A stretch of 64,000 nucleotides of DNA from Bactrocera neohumeralis. Its lineage: Eukaryota > Arthropoda > Insecta > Diptera > Tephritidae. Of the stretch, positions 34,810-45,311 are shown piece after piece. The stretch is taken from assembly GCF_024586455.1 (NCBI RefSeq), contig NC_065921.1, forward strand, positions 50,924,574-50,988,573, given 5' to 3'. Made by a program: the position numbers and the translations under genes. Every line of letters begins with the position of its first letter. The stretch's first letter is position 1. The notes under the pieces were generated by a model. That model was not told where the DNA came from, searched no databases, and saw only the letters and a program-made list of their open reading frames with translations.

Positions 34810-37631
34810 CTGAAACAGAATTATAAAATATTTATTTACAAAAATTTAGTAATATTGAACCTTTATAATTTTTCTTATGAAAGAAGTGCTTCATGACTGC
34901 AGTAAATGTGTTAATCAACTGACAAATAGATAAAAGTAAATCTAATAAACTTAAACTGTTATTACTGTAAATGTATAATAACTGTAAAACTCTACGTCAT
35001 ACAAAAAGTTTGCTTCTGCAGTTCTATTTGCTGCTAGCTATCGGGAAGAAGAAGATTACGAAGAAAAATAATTGACAAGTTACTCTTACATTGAGTGGCA
35101 CAACGAAGATGTAAATAAACAGAACCTAGCAGAAACTATCTAGTTTTTGTTAATCATATCATTATCACCACTTGAAAATTAATCAATCGAATTTTTATTT
35201 TCACAACTCAAAACTATCAACAAAATAAAAGCAAACGAGTCAAATATCGCTTGTTTAGACATGTGTTTAACAGGTGTTTCTTTACATGGCAGTAGCTTCC
35301 TGTTAACAGAAATTTCACTAGCAGCTCTATCTTATTTATACGCTCCCAACTTTTACTCTCTTCGCTCATTTTTTGGATTAAGATTTCCAGCAGAAACTTT
35401 GCTAACTAGTGATAGTGATAGAAACGAACCTAAAATCATAAAAAAAAATGTTTTAAGCATAACTATCTACCATATATGCATAACTGTCAACCCTCTCTAC
35501 ACTTAATAGCTTTACTGGTTTCAACTGTGTGGAAACGATGTAACAATATAAAAGAACCAATTAATTCAATTATAGTCCAATACGTATTTGACCAATCGAA
35601 ATCTAAAATATATTTGGCAGCATTTCTCAAACTTGGTCATACGCCCTCATCTTTACAAAATGTTTATTAAATGTTCAGTACGGTTGATTTATTTCCAACT
35701 TAGACACAAAGACGGTATGGCATTTTTAACAATTTATACTCTAAATGTCCCCGAAATCAATTAGTAGAATAAAATGAGACATGTTATTATTTTATTAATT
35801 TTTTTGTACTGGTGGTACACATATACAGTATCGGACAAAGCATTTGCAACTAGAGCGAAGTTCTAGATTTTTTTTGTCTTACACTGCCATTTTTCCTTCG
35901 AATTGCTTTTTGTTTCTTGTTTTTAGATTTACAGCATTGAATTTACATATTTTGCAATGTTTATAGCGATCTTTTTTTATTTTGCCGGTTATATTTGAAA
36001 ACATTTTCAAATGTATGCCCATTCGCCGCGACAAAACAATTGCAACTCTGTTTTCTCCTTTTATTTTCTCCTTTCCTTTGCTTGTTTATTTTTCTAACGG
36101 TATTGAGTTTGAATTAATTAAAACATTTACTGAGCATAATTTCTGTTCTGAATTTTTGCGAAAACACATTTTTATTTTAAATTTTTTTACAAAAAAAAGT
36201 AATGGCTCTAAATAAATTCGGTGAAGCATTCCGAGCACGTGTTATTGATGATTATAATAACGGAAATTCTCAAAAAGCAATTTCTATAAAGTACAGAATT
36301 CACAAGTCATCAAACTTACGAATAATTTCGAACTTTATTAGGAATAAAACTGTCGAAATAGTGCATCGTGGACACCGACCAAGAAAAACTGACATCTCAA
36401 TTGTAAGAGAGGTAAAAAATATCCATTTTAAAGCGCTTCGCAATTGGTAAAGGAGCTTGGGTTACCAATCTTCTTAAGAACGGTCGCTCATAGCGTAAAT
36501 AACGCTGATTTACACAGTTACCGACCAGCGAAGAAACCGCTTATTAGCAAACGTAACCAACTAAAACGATTGTGTTCGCTAAAAATCATCTAGAATGGCC
36601 AATAAGCAAGTGGGAAACTCTTCTTTTTAGTGATGAGTCCAAATTTAATTTGGTAGAAAGTGATGGCGTGAGTTTCATTCAACGCCCATGAAACAAGCCT
36701 CTCAAAAATTTCTATTGTCTAATAACAGTCAAACATAGTTGCTATGTTATGAACTGGGGATGCTTTTCTGCTTCTGGTTTGGGGCCGCTAAAGCGTATTA
36801 ATGGTAATATGGATCGGTACGTTTACAGAGACATTATGGAATCCGTAATGTTGCCACATGCCGATTGGGAAATGCCACTTAAGTGGGTCTTCCACCAGGG
36901 CAACGACCCGAAGCATATTGCAGAGGTCCTAAAATCGTGCTTACAGAGGAATAAAGTGGATGCAATGGAGTGGCCTCCACAATCTCCAGGCCTTCATCCC
37001 ATATAAAATTTATGGGAAATTATAAAAAAAAAAGAATTGATCGTAGTAATGTGCCAAATACTGATCAGTTTTTTCAAAAGGCCCAGGAGGCATGGAGAAA
37101 TATACCCCAAATCTTAGTGGATAACCTTATAGCTTCAATGGCGCTGCGATGCAAAGCAGTTATTGAGAGTAATGAGTTTTCTACAAAATACTAAGTTTTT
37201 CTTTTATTTTATTAAAAATAGTGAACCGTTTTCTTTGAGTTGCAATTGTTTTGTCTTATTGAATATATGTAGATTTTATATCGATTTTTACATATATTAA
37301 ACAAATAAACTGAAAAATGTTATTAATTTGCTTTGTTTAACTTAATTAACATTCAATATTTAAAATAAAATTAAAATAATAAGTCCCCGGCAATTCTTTT
37401 CTGTGTAATCGACAGTATTTTCATTATCATACTCGTATTTCAGTTGCAAATGTTTTGTCCGATATGTATATGGATTTTGAATTGCAATTATGCCCATGAA
37501 TTAAAATGATGATGTAATGCAAAAATTATTAAAAGATATATTTAATTACTTATCATAACTGAAAACAGTATTAGAACGGCGTGAGTTATCAAAAAGGAAT
37601 AAATAAATAAAAAATTAAATAGAAATCTTAC
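34810..37631 (-). other. shot: shot intron holding a complete Tc1 element
   Basis: Intron between the SH3 exon and the 34179-34809 exon. Its main content is the TIR-bounded Tc1 element at 35826-37466. Between 34810 and 35823 (including short chance ORFs near 35261-35670) I recognise nothing. Confidence 0.8.
35826..37466 (+). mobile_element. Complete-length but inactive Tc1-like element with IR/DR ends
   Basis: 1641 bases, TA on both sides (35824-35825, 37467-37468). Outer ends CAGTATCGGACAAAGCATTTG and its inverse; inner direct-repeat copies GACAAAACAATTGCAACTC at about 36031 and inverse at about 37238, so each end has two transposase-type binding sites about 200 bases apart. Transposase 36202-37193: MALNKFGEAFRARVIDDYNN (HTH), FSDESKFNLVESDG (D1), WGCFSASGLGPLKRINGNM, HQGNDPKHIAEVLKSCLQ (D2), WPPQSPGLHPI then TAA at 37004-37006 in place of the catalytic Glu codon, then NLWEIIKKK. 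Frameshifts lie at 36450-36600 and an in-frame stop near 36689. Confidence 0.9.
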
Positions 37632-38550
37632 CTTCTGCATTGGCACGCTTTTCAAATTCATCAAATAAACGGTTTACTTCATCCATTTCTCTCCTTAGAC
37701 GTCTTAGCTGCGGATCATTTGAATCACCTTCACTAAGTAACTTTTCCGCGTCTTCATTTAACGCCCTGCGTATAGCGGATCGCTGATCTGACCCCATGGC
37801 CAAAAATTGATCAAAGTCCCAACTTTTTACAACACGTATGGTAGCAAAAATCATATTTTGACGAAGTCTCAGGTGTTTTTTCTGCCATAAATTGACTGTG
37901 CGATCAAATAATCGTTTTAAGCGTTCAGCGGCTTCCACCGCTTCTTGATCTGGTGGCGGTATTAGCAAACAAGCACTTGGAATAGAGGCTTCCTGACCAG
38001 TAGATGATCGTATTCTCCATTTAACACGTCCAGAATTATCTAAAAGTAAACATTTTTCTCCTTTTTCTATCTGAATGTGGCCTTGTTGCTTGTATGCACA
38101 AATTGCTTGAATTGTATATGGATTGTTCACTGGTTGGCGTCGTTTGTTTAGTGGAATAACAAACAATGCACGCTGCTGAAGATTGGATACAGTTTCACCA
38201 AATGTATTCAACTCTTCTCTCAAATCCTGCATTCCACGTAAAAGATTTTCACCTTGATCCAAACTAAAATCCGATTGAGAGTATTTACTGTTAAGAACAT
38301 CATCACGTTTAATGAGCCATTGTTCAGCGTCTTTTATTTCGGTGAAAAATTGATGATATTCAGTAGCATGTTTAAGGTGAACCTCTAAACATAAAGTCAA
38401 TTGCAGAAGCCATGCCCACTGCTGTTGCAAAACAGTTAAATGAGCCTCAATACATTTGGAAGCAGGATGTTGTTGGTTGAGAAGCGATTCCCCTCGATCA
38501 AGTATAGTGGCAAATTGTATTTCGCGTTTTTCCAATTCTGTCATTAAATT
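37632..38550 (-). CDS. shot: shot plakin-domain exon with embedded SH3 domain
   Basis: Exon of 919 bases: 306 codons from NLMTELEKREIQFATILD plus one base (G) carried to the next exon. The acceptor is TTTGTTCAG, the donor GTAAGATT. Residues about 1-135 are spectrin-repeat helices (QWAWLLQLTLCLEVHLKHA). Residues about 148-197 form an SH3 fold: AICAYK (the ALYDY-like strand), a GEKCLLLDN diverging turn, VKWRIRS with the conserved tryptophan, and ASIPSACLLIPPP as the last strands. The exon then returns to helices ending in RREMDEVNRLFDEFEKRAN. An SH3 inserted in the fifth spectrin repeat is diagnostic of the plakin domain in plectin, desmoplakin, BPAG1, MACF1 and Shot. Confidence 0.97.
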
Positions 38551-38681
38551 CTGAACAAATAAAAAAGAATAGTAATAGTAAAATTAAGGAATCATGGCAC
38601 TACTGAAGGCACAAACAACAGTTATCCCAAAAATTATTCTAAACTTATTTCCCTCATCCACACAAATGCTAATTTATCATA

Positions 38682-39033
38682 CGTAGGTTACCTTTTATAT
38701 TTCGGAATTTGACAATCTGGAAATTCACAAATCGTAAAGTTTGACATTTTTTATGGTATGCATTCTCAGAAGTTTTTGATATACGAGCGCTATTTGTTTT
38801 GTTTACAGTAACTTAAAATATTCGTGACTTGGTAAATAACTTACTATTCTCGTTCGTAGAAAATAAACTAAGGTAAACATTTTTACAAACCTGAAGAGGC
38901 GCAGAGAGAATTTACTCAACGCGCTCAAAAGTATTAGATCTTAATGGATAATATTCAGCAAAACAATAAATCAATTTTCGATGATTAAAATTTGTTTTGT
39001 TCTCGAATCCTGAAATATAAAAGTCAACCTACG
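38682..39033. mobile_element. Mariner deletion derivative (352 bases)
   Basis: TIRs CGTAGGTTACCTTTTATATT and the inverse of CGTAGGTTGACTTTTATATT, TA on both sides. Inside, 38735-38830 matches the mariner 5' leader at 25945-26030 and 38880-38990 matches its 3' end; nearly the whole transposase is gone. Confidence 0.8.
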
Positions 39034-39899
39034 TACATACCATATCTCAAAATATTTTGTGGCCACAAATATGCACAAATATGTTCTTTCAGTTTCACTG
39101 GAGAGCACTTTAATGACCTTAACAGACGGCAGCGTTAATCCGGATTAACTGCGCTCTTAATCAGATCCAACTTTGTAGGTGACAGTCTCGTAAACAACTG
39201 ATTGTCATTTTTATAATATTTTCAATGAAAATGGACAGAAGATCTCAACTCTTTATTTTTATAACATAAAACTTCTTGTTTTATTATTGAAAATTTGAAA
39301 AATAGCTGTGAGTATCGCTTGATTTTAATTCACAGTAGATAAAATTAAAAATTTTTAACAATGTTGCCAACGAAAATGCAGCTAATTCTCTACAATTTTG
39401 AGAATTAAATGGGAGTTCCCTATTTCCTGAATTAATCCGATTTAAAGCAGTTCATTAATGAAGTTAATCTAAATTAACGCTGTCGTCTGTCTATGCTATA
39501 AATGTTTAGATTGATTTGTGATATAAACACACATTTTTTTTAATCCCTCAGGATATATTAGTCGAATACGGATAGCATACCAATGTGGCGTTCTTTAAAT
39601 ATCAGTACATTTCAGCTATTAATGTAATTTACAATTTATATTTGAAAATTATTACAAAAGTAACTCAAGTTATTTTATTTACCTATTTAACTGGTGACAT
39701 AATCTGTTAAAATACTATAAATCAAGTAATACTGGTAAGTTATGAGGACGAATATAGTATTTGTCTCTCATAATTGAAGTTGATATATTCTTTCAAAATA
39801 CAAAATACAAATATCCTTTGATACAAATGTCTTAATAACATTTAATTTAAGAATACATATATTGCATTTATATTTACAAGTATGTATGTATATATGTAT

Positions 39900-40175
39900 A
39901 TATAAAAATCATGTTAGTTACGCTATTTATGGCCCAAGAACGGCTGATAACCCGATTTGGCTGAAAATTAGGTGGGAGCTAGCTTAGAAACAAGGGTTGG
40001 ACATAGAATACTTTGTCTTTTTATGCTAATAATCATACGATTTCATAAATAAAAAAAAATTATATTTTTTCAAATCAATTCAAATTTGTACAAAATTTAT
40101 GTAAAAATCATTTGAATATTTTTATAGTTAAAAAAAAAAAAAAATTAAATAACAACACATAGCTACTGGCTAAGA
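39900..40175 (+). repeat. Dispersed repeat, copy A
   Basis: Starts TAAAAATCATGTTAGTTACG, contains CAAGAACGGCTGATAACCCG, ATTTGGCTGAAAATTAGGTG and ends near AATAACAACACATAGCTACT. The same order recurs at 44085-44345. Non-coding, class unknown. Confidence 0.65.
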
Positions 40176-40299
40176 ACAGTAGAGTTGTTGTTTAAATATC
40201 TGGATTATATTTACTGTTCTTAATGAAAAATGATTTTTTTCTCGGACAAATTCCATTTCATTTTGAACCGGCAAGGCATTTATAATATCACAACAGAAT

Positions 40300-40870
40300 A
40301 GTGATGTGTTGGAGCGTAAAAAGAGATCAATGTTTAAGCGACTACTTTAAAAGTGAACTTTCTAAGTGTCGAAACCGTACACCGACGGCTTAGAGATGTG
40401 TGTTTATATTGAAGACGACTTGCCAAAAATCTACTATTAACACAAAAAAAGAAGGCTGCACGACTTCTTGGGTCTAAAAGGTGTCAAAATTGGGATAAAA
40501 GTTATTGGCAACAGATTATGTGGTCTGACAAAAAAGCAAATTTAATTTGCTAAGCTCACAAAATTTGCTTTACATGTGCGGTTCAGGGGTAAAAAGTTCC
40601 AGGGAAATTGTGTAGTAAAGAAAGTTAAATTTACTCAAAGTCAAATGATTTGGGGCTGCTTTTTAGGGTTGATGGAATACCCTCAATTATTCTTATATGG
40701 ATCCTACAACCTTCCTGGTGTATATGATCCTATTCAGTTCGAAGTTTTTACTTAGCCAATACATTTAACGATTTAGGGACTTACAGCTTGGATTGTCTTG
40801 GAAACTCCATCGATTCAAACCCTTGATCCTGAGCACTTATAGCACAAAACGAAGTTGCAAAATGAATTAA
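40300..40870 (+). pseudogene. Heavily decayed Tc1-like transposase
   Basis: Frames around 40390-40560 give TVHRRLRDVCLY, KKKAARLLGSKRCQNWDKSY and WQQIMWSDKKANLIC, the last resembling the D1 block W-S-D-E-S-x-F of Tc1 transposases with Glu-Ser lost. 40640-40670 gives QMIWGC. Many stops; no TIRs recognised. Confidence 0.5.
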
Positions 40871-41122
40871 ATATTTATGCAAAACACAAAACAAGATGGG
40901 TATAAAAAATTAGACAGCAAATTATTTTTACAAACACTCGAAATGTGTTTTCAGAATAAAATTAGTTTTACGCTACAAAAAATAAAACCGTATTTTGCAT
41001 TTAAAATAGAAAAAATGTAAAATCTCCATAATTATCTTACCTCGTTTCCGCTTCCAAACATCCGCTTGCATAATGTAAAAGCGAAAAATTAAATAGCAAT
41101 TGCGTTTATTCAAATATCTTAC

Positions 41123-41491
41123 CTCATAATAACGATGGACCGACGTTAAGTCCAAGTGCTTGTCTGTCCAATCTCTAGTAATTTCAACAAGTTCTTTTTC
41201 ATTTAGCCATTGTAATTCTGCGGAAGCTTCGGCTAGGAAATTTTGAAGAGAGTCAAGATCCGAAAGCCGTTTTGTTGAAGTGGTGAGCAGTTCTGTATAT
41301 AATTTTTGTAGATGATTAAGGCGTTGCTGGTAAAGTTTTAATTCATCCCCAGAAAATTTTGTTTGTTTGCGTTCGTCGTTTAAAATGTTGGAATGGAATT
41401 GGTCAATTATTTTATGATCTTCTTGCTGTCTTCTGTATTCATCTTTAACTGATGGTAGATCTGAGCCATAATCTGCTGCATGGAGCTGTTT
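41123..41491 (-). CDS. shot: shot plakin-domain exon, spectrin repeats
   Basis: Exon of 369 bases (123 codons, phase 0 both ends). The acceptor is GTATTTTAG and the donor GTAAGATA. The peptide begins KQLHAADYGSDLPSVKDEY and ends LDLTSVHRYYE. It holds a spectrin repeat with the signature ELQWLNEKELVEITRDW, the same core used in the plakin domains of MACF1 and BPAG1. Splicing to NLMTELEKR in the next exon restores the expected continuous helix. The donor lies inside a chance ORF that continues into the intron; the splice site, not that stop, ends the coding part. Confidence 0.95.
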
Positions 41492-42054
41492 CTAAAATAC
41501 ACAATATAGCATAACATGTTTATTTAGAATAGGAATATCAAACGCATAATATAGAAACATTACCAGGTTATGTATTAATGTTATTATACAGCTTATTTAT
41601 AAATATTATATGTCTAAATCGTAATACACATCTTAATAATTGACTGTAAACATTCGAATGGTTGTAACGCCCTTCGTATGTAAGGAGATCTCATCAGATA
41701 TTGTTACATATGCAATATGATGAAGCCGGCAAACTCAAAATATCATTCGTCTTATAAAATTAGGGTCAGATAAAACCTGACAACACTCAAAAATATTCCA
41801 GTTTTGAAGTCATTCAAATACACAGCTAATAATATGTAATTGATTCAAATCGCTAGCTGTTGTACGACCCGTCGACGATAAATAAGATTTTGTAATCGTA
41901 CATTAAATAACCAAATAGCGGAACAAATTTTGTAACACGTTTTTTTAAATATAAAAATTTTATTAAAATTATATTTTCGATAGCACAAGAAACTTTTTCA
42001 GAAAAAAACGCTTATAATAATTTAACCGTTAATGTTAGTTTATGATACACTTAC

Positions 42055-42968
42055 CAATTTTAATTGACACCATTCTATGTGATCCTGTAAATCACGGAAA
42101 TGGGAATTCGTTTCAATCTGTCGCGATTCAATTATCGTGCGAGTTTGTCTTGTTACAGTCGTCTCATGTACTGGATATTTCAATCCGGTAAGCTTTTGTA
42201 CTAAATTTGAGTTGAAAAGGGTCCGAAGATTCGTCCATCGTTCACGTAATTTGTTTACTTTACTTAATAACTCAGCACCATTGGTGTAGCGACCTTCATT
42301 AAGGACAAGGCAATCTTGATGCATATTCTGAAGGGGTTCTTCTAAATGGCGTATTTCTGTTTCTAAGGATTCGACAACATTTTTAGCATCAATTGGATGT
42401 AAGCGTTCAATACGTCGAGATTCTTCATTTATAAGTGCCTCCAAATCTGTTATTTTAAGTTCACTATGCTTAATTTCCCTTTGCACTTTGTCTGCAAGTC
42501 GTTGTAGGCGCTCTAATCTTTCAAGCTCCTGTTGTAATATAAGCTCGCGATCAGATAGCGCTGATTGCATACGATACCATGCTTTTTCTATAGCTTCAGG
42601 GCGAAGATCAGCTTCAACATCAATTTCACCTATGCTTTCAAAGTAACGCTCTAATTCGTTATATATTTGTATCAGTTTTTGTTTTTCATTTTTACGCGCT
42701 AGCACTTCTTCATTGCGGAAACAATGTAAATCGTTTAATAGTCGCTTAATTTCAATCACTGTTGGGGGAATGGATCGCTCTTGCAAATAAGCGGTTTTTT
42801 CACGACACCAATATATAAATTGGTGAGCTAGATCTCGATACTCATGCACACGCCGCTGTGACTCCATGTCGAATAAGGGATGTATCGACGGAGGTTCCGG
42901 AAATACATCGTATAGGGATGATATATAAGTAATGAGAGATTTTTCATCAGGTTCATTTGTATCAACAT
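42055..42968 (-). CDS. shot: shot exon: end of CH2 and start of plakin domain
   Basis: Exon of 914 bases; two bases complete the split Asp codon from the CH2 exon, then 304 codons. The acceptor is ATTTTATAG (a T-rich tract follows in the intron) and the donor GTAAGTG. The first residues, DVDTNEPDEKSLITYISS, are the last helix of the second calponin-homology domain; YDVFPEPPS is the usual exit from the actin-binding domain. The rest is spectrin-like helix, beginning ESQRRVHEYRDLAHQFIYW with the core tryptophan, and later VNKLRERWTNLRTLF. The ATG at 42865-42867 is internal and is not a start. The final residues DHIEWCQLKL continue into the 41123-41491 exon in phase 0. Confidence 0.97.
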
Positions 42969-44084
42969 CTATAAATAAAATAATTAAAGATAAATGTTTT
43001 TTAAATTTTATTTTGTATTATAAAATATTAAATATTGTTTTCAAATAATATAATAGATAAATATGTCGATTCATATAATGGCGGGATATTCCAAAATTTA
43101 CATTATAAGAGGATATCGACTACCTATATCAATTCAATCAGTGTGTATATTATAAATTACGATGAATCAACCCTTGATGAAGTACTATTTCGAAACATCA
43201 AAATCGGGAAACTCATCTTGAAGAAATTTTAGTAATTTCACGATGGACGAATAATTCTACTGAACTTCATTGTTTTCCATTTTTTGGCATTTCATTTTCC
43301 GATTGATGTAAAAAAATTCTGCATGCTGAGCAGAGTTTCCGAAAAATATAAACTCGGACTGCGTTCTCAAGTATACATTGGGTTAAGTATCTTTCCGCAA
43401 AGAGAAATTCTGTTGCAATACCACAGCAGGTATACCGACAACTACACGTATAATACACAAACCTTTTGCAATAGACGTGTTATGCTCCGAATATTTTGTA
43501 ATCTAAATATGATTGGTAATTGGTTATAAAGACATTTTTCGACCCTAACTTTACCTATTTTAAAAATTTTATCTGAAGTGAATGGCAACATACACAATTT
43601 ATGGTCTTAATTATACATACATATACAAATTTATTTAAATAAAAATTTCTTACGGAACAAGTGATAAATCGATGCTTTTAAGTTACTTGACCAATTTAAG
43701 TATGAAAATGGACAATAAATATTAACTGGACCTAAAAATTGTTTTAATTTTCAGCAAAGCGAAGGGAATTCCTGGGTGCATATGCTACTCAAGTGCACGG
43801 TTACACAATTTACCATATTGTGACTTATATTGAGCAATTCAGATTATTTCAATTAAAAAAATGACATATCGTAAAAAATATTCATTAGAACTTATATCAA
43901 GTACTGTTATGATATATAATTATATTTAGTTAAAAAAAATAAGTTATCTCTTTTTTAATCATTCTAAAAAATTTTCTTCTATAGATTTTGCGAGCAAAAG
44001 TAACTGAACATGCAGACCAAAGGTAGGTTAGAATTACTTAGAATTACATCAAATCATGTTGATTACAGAATCGATTGTATATAA

Positions 44085-44345
44085 AAGAAAGTCGTGTTAG
44101 TTACTCTATTTATAACTCAAGAATGGCCGATCCGATTAGGCGGAAAATTGTTCAGAAGGTTGCTTAGAATCAGAGGATGGACATAGGATCTGTTTATTTT
44201 AGAATACATAAATACAAAAATTATTTTTCAAATCATTAGCATTTGCTCAAAAATTATGTTTGTAAAAATTATATAAAATAAACACATTATAGGTTTTAAG
44301 AAAAAAAAAATTATTATTATAATAACAACACATAGCTACTGCAAA
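44085..44345 (+). repeat. Dispersed repeat, copy B
   Basis: Second copy of the 39900-40175 repeat: GTGTTAGTTACTCTATTTAT, CTCAAGAATGGCCGATCCGA, AGAGGATGGACATAGGATCT and AATAACAACACATAGCTACT. Confidence 0.65.
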
Positions 44346-44611
44346 GTACATCGATTTACATACACATGGATTATACTAATACACCGACCGACAAATTCGG
44401 CATACGATTTTTCAGGAAACGAAAATAATTATACGTAGCATAAAGGAGTTGGAGTAGTATCGACCCGATTTTATCTAATAATTATTATCATGCCATAAAT
44501 CAAAAAAATGTTTCCAGGGTTTCATTAAGGTACGTCACATACAATCACCAATTACATATATGGAGCAAAGTCAGCCGGATGTACGAAAATCCTAGTAGTT
44601 ATAAAAATATA

Positions 44612-44900
44612 AAGAGAAAATACGGCATATTTTACAGTACTACTACGATAAAGGCAAAAATGCATCTCAAGCCGCCAATAAAATTTGTGCAGTTTATGGA
44701 ACCGATACAGTTTCTATTTCCACCGCACAACGATGGTTTCAACGTTTTCGTTCTGGTGTAGGGGTGGTCGAAGATGCGCCACGCTCCGGAAGGTCTGTCG
44801 TCGAAAATTGCGATAAAATCGCTGAATTGGTCGAAAGAGACCGGCATAGTAGCAGCCGTAGCATCGGTCAAGAACTGGGCATGAGTCATCAAAAATTCAT
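44612..44900 (+). pseudogene. Mariner transposase N-terminal fragment
   Basis: Read with one frameshift: YYYDKGKNASQAANKICAVY, AQRWFQRFRSGVGVVEDAPR and SGRSVVENCDKIAELVERDR then SIGQELGMSHQ. This is the DNA-binding HTH region of mariner transposases of the Hsmar1/cecropia-like type. It stops at about 44900; no catalytic domain follows. Confidence 0.8.
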
Positions 44901-44961
44901 TTTAATTCCAATAAAAAAAGAAAAATTCAAAAAAAATACCGCAAGACTTTTTTGACAACTA

Positions 44962-45311
44962 CAGTAGAGGCTCGCTAATCCGGACACGGCCTAATCCGGC
45001 TTCCACTGTAATCCGGACAGGGTTAAAAAATTCAAAATTTCTATTATGTCCCTTGTAATCCGGACCGACATTCTCTATCCGTATTCTCTAATCGGGATCA
45101 CATATTTATTATTCATTACATTCGCTTTTATGCTTTATTGTTTTAAGATTTTTTTTTTGGAACATGTGTATTATTTGTTATAATAAACAAACAGAAATTT
45201 ATAAATATTTTTTCTTAATACATAGTTCTGATATGTCTTTGGTAATCCGGATTCCCTTATATTGCGGATAGGGGACGGTTTTAATTGATCCGGATTAGCG
45301 GGCCTCTACTG
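44962..45311. mobile_element. pogo/Tigger-like MITE (350 bases)
   Basis: Perfect or near-perfect TIRs CAGTAGAGGCTCGCTAATCC and GGATTAGCGGGCCTCTACTG, with TA on both sides (44960-44961, 45312-45313). Repeated AATCCGGA boxes inside both arms are the usual transposase-binding pattern for pogo-type elements whose TIRs start CAGTAGA. Non-coding. Confidence 0.85.

Larger units (their letters stand above)
38551..42054 (-). other. shot: shot introns around exon 41123-41491
   Basis: Introns 38551-41122 and 41492-42054. The first carries a 352-bp mariner deletion derivative, a dispersed repeat and a decayed Tc1 relic; 39036-39899 shows nothing recognisable. The second (563 bases) shows no element or ORF of note. 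Confidence 0.75.

Noticed and set aside
35261..35670. Two overlapping plus-strand ORFs in the intron
   Set aside because: Short, no similarity, no supporting signals; likely chance.
42040..42867. 275-codon ORF taken as a stand-alone gene starting at 42867
   Set aside because: The ATG is internal: in-frame sequence upstream encodes the last helix of CH2 and reaches a good acceptor at 42968.
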